Part shown: piece by piece, positions 21,185-30,282 of the stretch
Numbering within the stretch: position 1 is the first letter of the stretch
Layout of the letters: every line of letters begins with the position of its first letter
Source: Bacteroidales bacterium
Lineage (GTDB): Bacteria; Bacteroidota; Bacteroidia; Bacteroidales; VadinHA17
Length of the DNA stretch: 64,000 nucleotides
Assembly: GCA_003142255.1 (NCBI GenBank)
Contig: PLLO01000008.1
Span: 92,748-156,747 of the forward strand
Reading direction: 5' to 3'
Made by a program: the position numbers and the translations under genes
The notes under the pieces: model-generated
What the model was told of the DNA's origin: nothing
Database searches by the model: none
The model's input: the letters and a program-made list of their open reading frames with translations, nothing else

Positions 21185-22006
21185 ATGAAAAAAATAGCCT
21201 TCTCCCTTCTCCTCCTTTTCGGATTGCTTCCTTTTGTTCAAAGCCAGACCGTCGACAGCATTAAAGTCGAGCAGGCCGGAGAATTGATAAAGATCCATTA
21301 TAAGATCCTCAATTCCACCCAGTACCAGACCTTTAAAGTTAGCGTATCAGCCAAGATAAACGGTGGACTTGAATCAAAGCTCGAGAGCCTTATTGGCGAT
21401 GTTGGAGATGCTGTGAAGGGGGGCAAGGACAACTACATTGTTATATGGGATGTGCTGAAGGATGTGGATGAAGTAAAATCGGTTGATTTTTCTGTGCGGG
21501 CAGAACTGTTAATAGACAATACTCCGAAAGTAAAGAATTCCCATGATAAATCTGATCCTAAATACTGGTCAAAAGAGAGATTTTATATAATTGCAGCAAT
21601 TGCCACAGGTACCGATTATTTTCTATTTGGGGGTCGTTTAGGTTATATGGGGAACTATGGATTTTCATTAGGCCTTGAAGTCGGAAAAAAGAATTATACT
21701 GCTGTTTTTGATAAAAAAACTTATAATTCATCTGCATTTGGACTGGATCTTTCAAAGCGGATAGTAAATAATAACAATTTTCAGCTCCATCTTCTTTTCG
21801 GTATTGCTACCGGAGACCAAGAATCAACAGACCCTTCCAGAGAATATCAGCCAAGCATGCGCTATGGATATGATTTTGGGCTTGTTGCAGGAATTGGAAG
21901 AACAGCCCTTTATTTAGGCTATTCTGCAATAAAGAAACCATTCTTTTCATCAGCTGATTCGGAAGGTACGTCATGGGTAAATTTTGGAGTTGGAGTAAGG
22001 TTTTAA
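21185..22006 (+). CDS. Secreted protein, N-terminal beta domain plus small barrel (paralogue 2)
   Basis: 273 residues from the ATG at 21185; an in-frame ATG at 21146 would put 13 unhelpful residues before the signal peptide. The signal peptide and first ~110 residues closely match the preceding protein (VDSIKVEQAGELIKIHYKIL, VLKDVDEVKSVDFSV). The C-terminal half is more diverged but keeps GYMGNYGFSLGLEVGKK, a DLSKRI block and an aromatic end (WVNFGVGVRF). The pair arose by tandem duplication. No family function is recognised. The caspase-fold protease starts 26 bases after the stop. Confidence 0.75.
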   Translation: MKKIAFSLLLLFGLLPFVQSQTVDSIKVEQAGELIKIHYKILNSTQYQTFKVSVSAKINGGLESKLESLIGDVGDAVKGGKDNYIVIWDVLKDVDEVKSVDFSVRAELLIDNTPKVKNSHDKSDPKYWSKERFYIIAAIATGTDYFLFGGRLGYMGNYGFSLGLEVGKKNYTAVFDKKTYNSSAFGLDLSKRIVNNNNFQLHLLFGIATGDQESTDPSREYQPSMRYGYDFGLVAGIGRTALYLGYSAIKKPFFSSADSEGTSWVNFGVGVRF

Positions 22007-22032
22007 ACTATGTTTCTATAATAAATAACATT

Positions 22033-23526
22033 ATGAAAAGGGCATCATTAGGTTTATTATTAGTTGTTTTTTCGCTTTCCGGATTTTCTCAGGTCTCCGA
22101 AAGCAAATCGGGCGTTCAGCAGCTCAATATTTCCAAAAAAGGGACTGAGCAAAGATCGTTTACCGACGCAAGCCGTGCTCCGGCAGATATTACTCCTCCG
22201 GTTATAACCCTGCAATCACCCGCACTGTCGAAAGACTCACTCATAAAATCAGATACGCGCACATTGATAGTGAAAGGAAAGGTTGAAGATGCCGGTGGCG
22301 TTTATGCGGTTATGGTAAACGGCATTGAGGCAAAAGTGTCAGCCGACGGCCAGTTCCTCGCCGAGATTCCCCAGGCATTCGGGAAAAACACTGTCAAAGT
22401 AATTGCCACTGATATTGCGCTCAACAGCTCAAAGCTACAGTTCTATGCCGAAAGACTCACCATAGCGCTGCCTGATCTGGTTACTGCTGAAGCTGCTAAA
22501 CCCGTAAAACCTTTTAACACATATACTATTACTATCACTCAGCCGGCAACATCGGCATTTAAAACTCCCAGTGATAAATATAATTTAAAGGCATGTGTAA
22601 AGGCCTCTGCACCGATAAAAAAGCTTATGATCTATCGCGACGGCTCGTTCGTTAACGGTTACCTGGCAAACCAGATTATACAAAAGGGCGATTGCTCTTT
22701 CCAGGTCGATGAACCGGTATCCCTTAAGCTTGGGATGAATGAATTAAAGATCGAGGTTTATGCTGCCGACGACACCATAAGTAAAAGCGTAACTATTGAA
22801 TACAGTTTTGATGCAGCCCGTAACTTTGCGCTTCTGATCGGGAATGAAAAGTACGACGATCCTACCATTCCCGAGCTGGATGAACCTGTGAAAGATGTTG
22901 CCGAGCTCTATACTACCCTGACCAAAGATTATAATTTTGATCCGCAAAACGTGATCCTGCTCAAGAACGAGACCAAGGGAAAGATAATAGGTACACTGCA
23001 TGAGCTCAGGTCAAAAATAACACCTGCCGATAACCTTTTGATTTTCTATGCTGGTCACGGTTACTGGGATGAGGGAATGGGCGTCGGGTACTGGTTCCCA
23101 AGGGATGCTGAAAAGAACAATCCTGTAAACTGGATACCTAATACTGACCTTACAAATTATATTGAGGCAATAAAAACCAAACATACCCTCCTTATTGCTG
23201 ATGCCTGTTTCAGCGGTGCTATCTTCAAAACCAGGGCTGTCTTCAGCGCAACTTATGCAATCGAGATGCTTTACCAGCTTAACAGCCGCAAAGCAATAAC
23301 CAGCGGTAACATGAAAGAGGTTCCTGACAAAAGCGTGTTTTTCCAGTACCTGCTTAAAAGCCTGAAAGAGAATACAAACGAATATCTTCCTTCAGAAGAA
23401 CTCTTCTCAAAAATGAGAATTGCTGTTATCAACAACAGCGAGAATGTGCCTCAGTACGGTACTATTCAGAATGTCGGCGATGAAGGCGGTGATTTTATCT
23501 TCATTAAAAGAAAGACAGTTAAATAG
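22033..23526 (+). CDS. Secreted caspase-fold cysteine protease (peptidase C14-like)
   Basis: 497 residues from the ATG at 22033, chosen because the signal peptide (RASLGLLLVVFSLSGFSQ) follows it directly; an earlier in-frame ATG at 21973 lies inside the upstream gene. Residues ~50-270 hold two Ig-like or Big-type beta domains (GKVEDAGGVYAVMVNGIEA). The caspase domain (~280-490) has the catalytic dyad: His342 in LLIFYAGHGYW and Cys392 in LLIADACFSGA. FALLIGNEKYDD starts its first strand. Caspase-like enzymes usually cut after basic or acidic residues; specificity here is unknown. It is the third gene of a cluster with two paralogous barrel proteins, which are candidate partners or substrates. 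Confidence 0.88.
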   Translation: MKRASLGLLLVVFSLSGFSQVSESKSGVQQLNISKKGTEQRSFTDASRAPADITPPVITLQSPALSKDSLIKSDTRTLIVKGKVEDAGGVYAVMVNGIEAKVSADGQFLAEIPQAFGKNTVKVIATDIALNSSKLQFYAERLTIALPDLVTAEAAKPVKPFNTYTITITQPATSAFKTPSDKYNLKACVKASAPIKKLMIYRDGSFVNGYLANQIIQKGDCSFQVDEPVSLKLGMNELKIEVYAADDTISKSVTIEYSFDAARNFALLIGNEKYDDPTIPELDEPVKDVAELYTTLTKDYNFDPQNVILLKNETKGKIIGTLHELRSKITPADNLLIFYAGHGYWDEGMGVGYWFPRDAEKNNPVNWIPNTDLTNYIEAIKTKHTLLIADACFSGAIFKTRAVFSATYAIEMLYQLNSRKAITSGNMKEVPDKSVFFQYLLKSLKENTNEYLPSEELFSKMRIAVINNSENVPQYGTIQNVGDEGGDFIFIKRKTVK

Positions 23527-23667
23527 TAACGTAAAAGAGATTTACTGAAAGCAGGACTCTCCCTGATTATCATGGGCCTGATGATCTCCTGAATTTAAAA
23601 AGCAATCTGGATCCCGTGCAAAAACAGGTAAAAATCTCTAACTTTACTGTTTTAAGGGGAAAAATCT

Positions 23668-25788
23668 ATGCGTAAAACATCCTTTTGTCTATTGCCTTTG
23701 GTAATAGTGCTGATTTCTATTAGTTGCGATAAAGAAGCTAAAATAGACCGCTTTGCCCTTGTCGCCAGGCATAATGTTCATAACAGCGTTATCGACAGCC
23801 TTAATTCTTTGACCGTCGGGAATGGCCGGTTTGCATTTACTGTTGATGTGACCGGTTTGCAGACATTCCCTGAATTTTATTCAAGGGGGATATCCCTGGG
23901 AACAATGTCGGAGTGGGGATGGCATACCGGACTGAACCCTGAAAACTATAACCTGTCAGATGTTTACAGATCTTACAGAGTCCACGGAAGAGATGTTGAT
24001 TATGTTCACCAGTTCAAGGCAGGCGACGGTGAAAGAAAAGCTGCTGCAACCGGCTGGCTAAGGGCAAATCCGCATCGGATTCATCTTGGAATGATTGGTT
24101 TGCAGCTATTTACTAAAGATGGGAAAGAAGCAGTGATAGGCAATATTGAGAATAATGCTCAGTCCCTCTACCCATGGACAGGTACCATAGAAAGCAATTT
24201 TACAATTGATGGAACCCCAGTAAAAGTGCTTACAATCTGCCATCCCGATCAGGATATGGTCTCAGCCAGGATTGAATCAAAAATGATAGGAGAGGGCAGA
24301 CTGAAGGTGAAGATAAACTTCCCACTTGGGACATCCGATCCGAACGGATATGATTTCAATTCACCTGAAAAGCACATTACTAAGATAATAGCCGATAATC
24401 CGGGTGAGACTATTTTCGAAAGGAGCCAGGATTCTGATAAGTATTATGTGAAGCTCCTTCACAAAGAGGGTATTTTAAAACAGGCTTCACAGCATCTCTA
24501 TTTTATCGAGCCGAACCGCGCCGATTCAACCTTTGAATTCTCATGCAGCTTCAGCAAGGATCTGAATGATATTGAACCGGTTGATTTTGATACCGCCCAT
24601 GAAGCAAGCAGGTTAAGCTGGGAAAAATTCTGGATGGAAGGAGGAGCAGCTGATTTTTCAGAATGCACCGATCCGAGAGCTTTTGATCTTGAAAGGAGAG
24701 TTATACTCTCTCAGTACCTTACAAGGATACAGTGCAGCGGATCATTTCCTCCGGCTGAAACTGGACTTACCTACAATAGCTGGTTTGGAAAATTTCACCT
24801 CGAGATGCACTGGTGGCATGCTGTTCATTTTGCACTCTGGAATCACGGAGATATACTGGAGAGACAGATGAAGTATTACAGTGATATTCTTCAGAATGCC
24901 CGTCAAACCGCACTGCATCAGGGTTATAAAGGCGCAAGATGGCCAAAGATGACTGACAGGGACGGAAGGGAGAGTCCAAGCAATGTTGGGACCTATCTGA
25001 TATGGCAGCAGCCGCATCCAATATTTTTTGCAGAACTGCTCTACACGAATGCAGTGAACAAGCAGGAGATACTTGAAAGATATAAGGATATTGTATTCGA
25101 GACAGCTGATTTCATGGCATCGTATGCCTGGTATGACAGCGCTTCCGGTAAATATACGCTTGGTCCTGTCCTGATTCCTGCCCAGGAGAGCCTGAACAGG
25201 GAGACTACCATAAACCCTGCATTCGAGACTGTTTACTGGTACTGGGGACTTAAGACTGCACAGGAATGGAAGAAGCGGCTTGGAGAAAAAGCCGATCCCT
25301 TATGGCAGGATATAACAAAAAAAATATCTCCTCTGGCAGTCAGTGACGGACTATACCTCTGCTCTGAAGATACCAGGGATTCTTACAGCAATCCGAGATA
25401 TATGAGTGACCATCCCATTGTTTCGGGAATATATGGAGTGCTGCCAAAGACAAAGCTGGTCGATATAAGGATACTTGGAAACTCTCTTGACACCATCATG
25501 AAGAAGTGGAACTGGAAGTCAACATGGGGGTGGGATTTCCCCATGCTGGCAATGTCGGCAGCAGCAATCGGCAGGGGTGAGCAGGCTATCGATTTCATGA
25601 TGATGGATGCTCCAAAGAACCGATATCTGATTAACGGACATAATTATCAGGATGCAAGGCTGGCAATTTATCTGCCCGGTAATGGAGGTCTCCTCACGGC
25701 AGTGGCAAAAATGTGCGTTTCGGATCAGTTCCCCCATAACGGAAAATGGAAAGTGAAATGGGAAAACCTTGGAAAATACGTCGAATAA
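23668..25788 (+). CDS. GH65-like (alpha/alpha)6 glycosidase lipoprotein
   Basis: 706 residues. The N-terminus ends in a lipobox (LISIS-C20), so the protein is probably lipid-anchored. A beta-sandwich-like N-terminal part (~30-320) is followed by an (alpha/alpha)6 barrel. Its blocks HLEMHWWHAVHFALWN and GYKGARWPKMT resemble the central domain of family GH65 enzymes. The substrate is not evident and the acid residue was not assigned. Related six-hairpin families are possible. A weak -7-like TAACTTTA lies at 23639-23646 just before the start. It appears monocistronic. Confidence 0.65.
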   Translation: MRKTSFCLLPLVIVLISISCDKEAKIDRFALVARHNVHNSVIDSLNSLTVGNGRFAFTVDVTGLQTFPEFYSRGISLGTMSEWGWHTGLNPENYNLSDVYRSYRVHGRDVDYVHQFKAGDGERKAAATGWLRANPHRIHLGMIGLQLFTKDGKEAVIGNIENNAQSLYPWTGTIESNFTIDGTPVKVLTICHPDQDMVSARIESKMIGEGRLKVKINFPLGTSDPNGYDFNSPEKHITKIIADNPGETIFERSQDSDKYYVKLLHKEGILKQASQHLYFIEPNRADSTFEFSCSFSKDLNDIEPVDFDTAHEASRLSWEKFWMEGGAADFSECTDPRAFDLERRVILSQYLTRIQCSGSFPPAETGLTYNSWFGKFHLEMHWWHAVHFALWNHGDILERQMKYYSDILQNARQTALHQGYKGARWPKMTDRDGRESPSNVGTYLIWQQPHPIFFAELLYTNAVNKQEILERYKDIVFETADFMASYAWYDSASGKYTLGPVLIPAQESLNRETTINPAFETVYWYWGLKTAQEWKKRLGEKADPLWQDITKKISPLAVSDGLYLCSEDTRDSYSNPRYMSDHPIVSGIYGVLPKTKLVDIRILGNSLDTIMKKWNWKSTWGWDFPMLAMSAAAIGRGEQAIDFMMMDAPKNRYLINGHNYQDARLAIYLPGNGGLLTAVAKMCVSDQFPHNGKWKVKWENLGKYVE

Positions 25789-25885
25789 TTCTTTAAATAA
25801 TTTGAAATAGCAGGGTTTTATTTAATTTTCCGGTATGATTTATGATTATCAAAGAAATGTATTAATGGAATAAAGCGATTGAAAA

Positions 25886-26560
25886 ATGAAAAAGATTTAT
25901 AGCCATTCCTTTACAAAATTCTTTACTTCACTCATCCTCTGTGGCTTTTCTGTTTTTGTTTCGGCTCAGGTCACTTCAGAAGGTTCAATGCCTCAGTATC
26001 TTATAAGCCAGTTTGTATCCGGCACTATCAGGATGAAAAACAGCCAGGGACAAACCCAGATTATGAATTACAATACAGTAACCGAAAAGATGGTCTTTAT
26101 CAAAGGTGATAAGTATTACGACCTTATAAATCCGGAAATGGTCGATACCATCACCCTTGAGGGTCGCAAATTTGTCCCGGTCGGTAAATCCTTCTATGAG
26201 GTTTTGTATGCAGGTCAGACTTCTCTTTATATTCAGAATAAAAGCAGCCTGCTTCCTCCCGGGAAACCTGTTGGATACGGAGGTACTTCGCAGGTTGCAT
26301 CTTCTGATTATTTATCAACTGTCAATCTTGATGGAGTACAATGGAACCTGAAGCTGCCTTCTGATTATACTGTGGTACCAAGGCCTGTTTACTGGATCCG
26401 AAGGGGAAAAGAATGGTTTGATTTCACCAATGAGAAACAGTTTTTGAAACTCTTCCCCGATAAGGCCGGGGTTCTGAAGGAGCATATTAAGTCGGACAAG
26501 ATTAAATTTGACAAGCCTGAGAGCGTTGCAAAACTTATGGAATATTTTAACTCATTATAA
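25886..26560 (+). CDS. Secreted protein of unknown function
   Basis: 224 residues with a signal peptide (FFTSLILCGFSVFVSAQ). The body has a strand-rich first half (SGTIRMKNSQGQTQIMNYNT, KMVFIKGDKYYDL) and a C-terminal part with a WIRRGKEWFDFTNEKQF segment and a lysine-rich end. No family is recognised. The gene converges on a small DUF4342 gene with 32 bases between stops. Codon use is like its neighbours, so it looks like backbone DNA. Confidence 0.65.
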   Translation: MKKIYSHSFTKFFTSLILCGFSVFVSAQVTSEGSMPQYLISQFVSGTIRMKNSQGQTQIMNYNTVTEKMVFIKGDKYYDLINPEMVDTITLEGRKFVPVGKSFYEVLYAGQTSLYIQNKSSLLPPGKPVGYGGTSQVASSDYLSTVNLDGVQWNLKLPSDYTVVPRPVYWIRRGKEWFDFTNEKQFLKLFPDKAGVLKEHIKSDKIKFDKPESVAKLMEYFNSL

Positions 26561-26592
26561 AAGCTGGAAAAGGGTAAACGAATTGGTTTTCG

Positions 26593-26865
26593 CTAATCTT
26601 TTTTTTCGGTGCTTTCTCGTTTTTCCACGACGATAGTATAATCCATTGCCAGGGCTGCCAGGGTTCCCACGGCAGCATAAATTGGTACGAGAAGGACGCC
26701 TATGGCTCCGACAGTAAGGGGAAATTCCATGATGGTATTATCCTTGTCGTTTTTGATTATAATCCTTCTGGCGTTTCCCTCTTTTATTATCTCCTTAATT
26801 TTGGCTAATATTTCATCGCCCGAGACTTTGAACGTCTCATGAAAAGATTGCTTATTGTCTGCCAT
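26593..26865 (-). CDS. DUF4342 small membrane-associated protein
   Basis: 90 residues. The segment FKVSGDEILAKIKEIIKEGNARRIIIK followed by a hydrophobic stretch (FPLTVGAIGVLLVPIYAAVGTLAALAMD) matches the DUF4342 architecture, a short amphipathic N-terminal domain plus one or two membrane passes. Function is unknown. The charged ends suggest both termini face the same compartment. It is the last backbone gene before the tRNA-Pro remnant. Confidence 0.75.
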   Translation of the reverse strand: MADNKQSFHETFKVSGDEILAKIKEIIKEGNARRIIIKNDKDNTIMEFPLTVGAIGVLLVPIYAAVGTLAALAMDYTIVVEKRESTEKKD

Positions 26866-26992
26866 TTGAGGTCATTTAAAGATTATTACGGTTTAGATTA
26901 TCAATGATAAAATTAGCCATTATTCATTGCGAAAACAAGAAAATTTTCATAACCCGGGAATCCATTAGCTTCAATATAAGACGCCATCAAAT

Positions 26993-27027
26993 AAAAAACC
27001 CTCCTTCGTTCTGCGGACCAAGGAGGG
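26993..27027 (-). terminator. Terminator of the former tRNA-Pro gene
   Basis: CCCTCCTT and AAGGAGGG pair around a 13-base loop. On the minus strand the stem is followed by GGTTTTTTATT. It lies 4 bases beyond the tRNA-Pro 3'-end sequence at 27032, the usual place for a tRNA terminator. This supports the view that an intact minus-strand tRNA-Pro once stood here. Confidence 0.8.
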
Positions 27028-27031
27028 AGAA

Positions 27032-27048
27032 GTCGGGGTGATCCGACT
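27032..27048 (-). repeat. Attachment-site remnant: 17 bp of the tRNA-Pro(GGG) 3' end
   Basis: GTCGGGGTGATCCGACT is identical to 34055-34071 in the same orientation. Read on the minus strand it is the T-arm 3' strand plus acceptor CACCCCG and discriminator A of tRNA-Pro(GGG). The rest of the tRNA is missing: sequence to the right is unrelated. Together with the terminator at 26993-27027 it marks the left chromosomal boundary of inserted DNA. Confidence 0.75.
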
Positions 27049-27413
27049 CATTTATAAGGCTATCAGCTGGAAAAGCCATTGCCCCTGACCACTTTTGGCT
27101 GAATTATATTGACCACCTCAAGTCGGAGTTAAATCATTGTAATATAGTTTTGTATGATAAAGACAATCTGACTGGCTGAATGTGGTCATTCCCTCCGGCT
27201 TTTGCAATCTTGTGCGAATTTCGATTAACGTTGAAATATGCACAACTGATTGCGTTTATTGAGATATTATGCATAAATTTATAAAACGACATAGCGGACT
27301 AAACGGGCTGAACAACTAAAAGTCATGCATTGCACCGACATCAGATAAAAGAGTGAGCGAGAGGGTCGCTGAAAACTGATTAGAGTAAGCACGAAATTTA
27401 AATAAATCACAAC
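27049..27413. other. Intergenic region with possible IS21-like end remnants
   Basis: 365 bases without a supportable gene. TGACCACTTTTGGCTGAAT at 27086-27104 and TTGACCACCTC at 27109-27119 resemble the repeated TGACCAC termini of Bacteroidota IS21-like elements. An inverted partner, TGTGGTCA, lies at 27181-27188. No transposase accompanies them, so they would be a solo remnant. This is a weak call based on motif resemblance. Confidence 0.3.
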
Positions 27414-27655
27414 ATGAAAAATTAATTTTCACATTAATATTTTTGTTAGTTGTAGTCATAGGCTTCAGCCAAGAACTCACTTATTCTAAAGATTACGCAG
27501 GGAATACCGTAGTCAAAGACCAATACGGCAATATTGTAGCGACAGGTTCAACAGACTATGCAGGTAATTTTGTATGGAAAGATAAAAATGGTAATGTAAT
27601 AAAGACAGATTCTAAAGATTACTCAGGTAATACTGTCCAAAACTCCAATAAATGA
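27414..27655 (+). pseudogene. Small secreted repeat protein with a frameshift in its signal peptide
   Basis: The open frame at 27443-27655 (TTG start) encodes repeats of K/TDYAGN...V.KD..GN (SKDYAGNTVVKDQYGN, STDYAGNFVWKDKNGN, SKDYSGNTVQ). Its open frame extends upstream to a normal signal peptide, but the ATG at 27414 is one base out of frame: ATG-AAA-AAT-TAA. One extra A in the five-A run would restore M-K-K-L-I-F-T-L-I-F-L-L-V-V-V-I-G-F-S-Q. So the gene is a recent frameshift, a slippage-controlled gene or a sequencing error. Function is unknown; the repeat period is about 16-18 residues. Confidence 0.65.
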
Positions 27656-27775
27656 GCTACTTACAAAAACACAAATCAAACAAAATGTCAAAGAACAACT
27701 TAACTTATTTAATTTCAACGAAATATTAAAGCATCACTAATGATAAACATATTATAAACTAATAAATAAAAGCAA

Positions 27776-28411
27776 ATGAAAAAGGTATTATTCTTAATGT
27801 CTATGATGTTAATGTTAACATTAACTTCTTTTGGTCAAAAACAGGATACTATTCAAAAAAAGCATGCTGTTCAGGAAAAGTATATTGGTCAAACGGTATC
27901 ATTAGGTGTATTTGGTCATGGAAAGATTACTGCTATTAGTGAAATGGACATATCATTGGGCGTAACGGTTTTTAAACCACAATTTTCACCTACTGTTGGA
28001 TTTAGTTTTAACGTATCCCGTAATAATTTCTATGTTGATTGGTCAAATAATACGGGATATGGAAATGGCAAAGAAGCGGGTGGTTCTACTGGATTGACAT
28101 ATGCAAATAAAATGACTGCACAAGTTTTTAATTTTGGATATGGTATCAGCATACTTCCTTCAAAAATATGGTATGTTGTACCACTGATTGGATACGGATA
28201 TTCAAGAGATATTTATGAAAGCGCAATATGGAATGCATATTGGTATGGCGATATTCATTCTTATCTTAATCTTGCCGTAATTACTAAAGTATATATAAAA
28301 AGGATTGGTATATATGCAGGAATAGGAATAATCGACAGATTCAAATTCGGATTATCATATAGATTTAAAGTATATGCATTTGAAAAAGTTCAAAAGGTTC
28401 GTAAGAAATAA
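27776..28411 (+). CDS. Small outer-membrane beta-barrel protein
   Basis: 211 residues with a signal peptide (VLFLMSMMLMLTLTSFGQ). The remainder is a run of amphipathic strands with aromatic and glycine residues (LGVTVFKPQFSPTVGFSFNV, VVPLIGYGYSRD, GIYAGIGIIDRFKFGLSYRF), typical of an eight-stranded barrel of the OmpA/OmpW size. The basic C-terminal tail (VQKVRKK) is unusual, as barrels mostly end in an aromatic residue. It is more A+T rich than the backbone and stands within the mobile zone. Confidence 0.6.
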   Translation: MKKVLFLMSMMLMLTLTSFGQKQDTIQKKHAVQEKYIGQTVSLGVFGHGKITAISEMDISLGVTVFKPQFSPTVGFSFNVSRNNFYVDWSNNTGYGNGKEAGGSTGLTYANKMTAQVFNFGYGISILPSKIWYVVPLIGYGYSRDIYESAIWNAYWYGDIHSYLNLAVITKVYIKRIGIYAGIGIIDRFKFGLSYRFKVYAFEKVQKVRKK

Positions 28412-28486
28412 CCAATTAAAAAATGCAATAATGTTCGGGTTTTTACTTATAATAGATATTCCGATTGTCTGTAAAAGCCGAACATA

Positions 28487-28511
28487 TTGGTTCTTCGTCA
28501 AATTTGGGGAT
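28487..28511. repeat. Left inverted repeat of the ISL3-family element
   Basis: 25 bases starting TTGGTTCTTCGTC are a perfect reverse complement of 30283-30307. The canonical ISL3-type end would begin at the GG (28489). Flanking bases on the two sides do not form an 8-bp target duplication. Confidence 0.9.
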
Positions 28512-28630
28512 AAACAATCAACATCTCATTGTTAATAACTATTTGATATACAGGAATATAAGTTATTCTTTTCTTTGGTAATGCGAAGCCTGTTTATTAT
28601 CTTTAAGTAATTGATAAACAATTACATGAG

Positions 28631-28909
28631 ATGATAAAACAACTAATCGCTATGCCTTTTCTAAATCTGAAAAAAATCGAATGCTCTGAGAGTACTATCA
28701 GGATCTATGCTGCAATTAAATCTCATAGATCAAAATGCCCTGTCTGTGGCAAATACAGCAAGAGAGTTCACGATTACTATTTCAGAACGATTTCTGATCT
28801 TCCGGTTTTCCAAAACAGAACTGAAATTCTCTTGAAGACTCGAAAGTTCCGATGTGGAAACGATCGATGTCACCGGAAAGTCTTTTCGGAACACAAACCC
28901 CCGACATAG
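28631..28909 (+). CDS. ISL3 transposase, N-terminal zinc-ribbon part
   Basis: 92 residues holding the zinc-binding domain of ISL3 transposases (CPVCGKYSKRVHDYY and KFRCGNDRCHRKVF). The frame ends at TAG (28907-28909) a few codons after FSEH. The next domain resumes in the -1 frame with TPDIVPYARRTKRA. In ISL3 elements one gene normally encodes both parts, so the protein is interrupted near 28895-28903, in an AAACCCCC run. No classic X-XXY-YYZ slippery site is in the right register, so a mutation is more likely than programmed frameshifting. Confidence 0.85.
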   Translation: MIKQLIAMPFLNLKKIECSESTIRIYAAIKSHRSKCPVCGKYSKRVHDYYFRTISDLPVFQNRTEILLKTRKFRCGNDRCHRKVFSEHKPPT

Positions 28910-30279
28910 TACCTTATGCCAGAAGAACGAAAAGAGCAGCAAAAATACTTGATTCCTTTGCTATTGAGTTAACAGGAAGGTTGGGAAGTATCATGTCCAA
29001 ACAGCTATCCATTGCAGTTAGTAGCTCGACGATTACCAGGATTGCTCACAGTCAACAACTCTTGGATATTCAGCAACCAAAGGTGCTAGGTGTCGATGAC
29101 TGGGCATACCGGAAAGGGGTAAGTTATGGGACGATACTTATTGATATGGAAACCTCCAGACCCATTGAGTTATTGCCATCGAGAGATGGCCAGGTATTAA
29201 AGGATTGGTTACTAAAATATAATGATGTCAAGATTATTACCAGAGATCGGGCAAGTTCTTATGCTGCAGCAATTATTGAAGTGTGTCCAAATGCTATTCA
29301 AATTGCCGATCGATTTCATCTATTAATGAATCTATCAAATGCTTTAGATGCCTATTTCAAAAGTATAAGTAAAAGAATAAGGACTCTGATAGCTGACAAG
29401 ACCAATGAGATCCTTGAGCTCGCTGAAAAGAAGTCTATAAGCATAGAAGAAGAAACGAAAGAAACTCAACATATTACGATGGATCAAGAATCAATTGCCA
29501 CTAAGTTTGATCAAAGACTGGATACCTTTTTAAAGGTCAAGGAACTTCAGGTCAAAGGCACTCCAATCAAAAGAATCTCAATAGACCTGAAAATGAGTCG
29601 GAATACTGTTAAATCATATTTTAATCAAGAATCATTATCTCCCAGAAAAAGTTCTGAATCAACAAACATAGAAGTATTTACAAATCTTATTGTATCCAGA
29701 TTGAATGAAAAGGGGTATAGATTAATTGACATATTTAGAGAGATAAAAGAGCTGGGATATAACGGCGGTAAGACGCAGGGTTATTATAATATAAAACTCA
29801 TCAAGGAAAACTGTAATATAGAAGTTATTGGGTATCCAGTAAACCATAAGCCTAAAATTCCATATATAAAACCACTAAGCTCCAGAAAATTAGCAAAATA
29901 TATTGGTTTTGACTTAATGGACATATCCGATCACCATGAGCGATTTTACCTACAAACGTTATTGGATAATATTACAGAACTAAGAATTGTCCGGAAACTG
30001 GTCCAGAATTTTAAATCAATGCTGGCAAGAGGATGCGGTAATATCAGAAAATGGATTGATTTTATTAAGCACTCGAAATACAAACTAGCCGGACTGAGAA
30101 CCTTTGCCAGAGGTCTGTTGAGCGATATTAAGGCTGTTGAAAATGGGATCAACATGAGCTGGAGCAACGGAACTGTGGAGGGACATGTCAATAGAATCAA
30201 GAGCATTAAGCGGCAAATGCATGGACGGGCCAGCTTTGAGTTGTTGCGGAAGAAAGTGATATTGTCTCAATCAGGTTAA
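28852..30279 (+). CDS. ISL3-family transposase, catalytic part
   Basis: The catalytic part of the transposase, open for 475 codons from 28852; sense similarity begins near TPDIVPYARRT (about 28897), so the first ~16 residues are an out-of-frame artefact. The DDE_Tnp_ISL3 blocks are present: LGVDDWAYRKGVSYGTILID (first Asp), KIITRDRASSYAAAI (second Asp), IQIADRFHLLMNL and the C-terminal SNGTVEGHVNRIKSIKRQM (Glu). An internal helix-turn-helix-like segment (TPIKRISIDLKMSRNTVKSYF) is also present. The domain is full length. Whether active transposase is made depends on the upstream frameshift. Confidence 0.9.
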   Translation: MWKRSMSPESLFGTQTPDIVPYARRTKRAAKILDSFAIELTGRLGSIMSKQLSIAVSSSTITRIAHSQQLLDIQQPKVLGVDDWAYRKGVSYGTILIDMETSRPIELLPSRDGQVLKDWLLKYNDVKIITRDRASSYAAAIIEVCPNAIQIADRFHLLMNLSNALDAYFKSISKRIRTLIADKTNEILELAEKKSISIEEETKETQHITMDQESIATKFDQRLDTFLKVKELQVKGTPIKRISIDLKMSRNTVKSYFNQESLSPRKSSESTNIEVFTNLIVSRLNEKGYRLIDIFREIKELGYNGGKTQGYYNIKLIKENCNIEVIGYPVNHKPKIPYIKPLSSRKLAKYIGFDLMDISDHHERFYLQTLLDNITELRIVRKLVQNFKSMLARGCGNIRKWIDFIKHSKYKLAGLRTFARGLLSDIKAVENGINMSWSNGTVEGHVNRIKSIKRQMHGRASFELLRKKVILSQSG

Positions 30280-30282
30280 AAC

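Noticed and set aside
28895..28903. Programmed -1 frameshift in the ISL3 transposase
   Set aside because: The AAACCCCC run is slippage-prone, but no X-XXY-YYZ heptamer is in register and no downstream structure was evident; mutation is the simpler reading.
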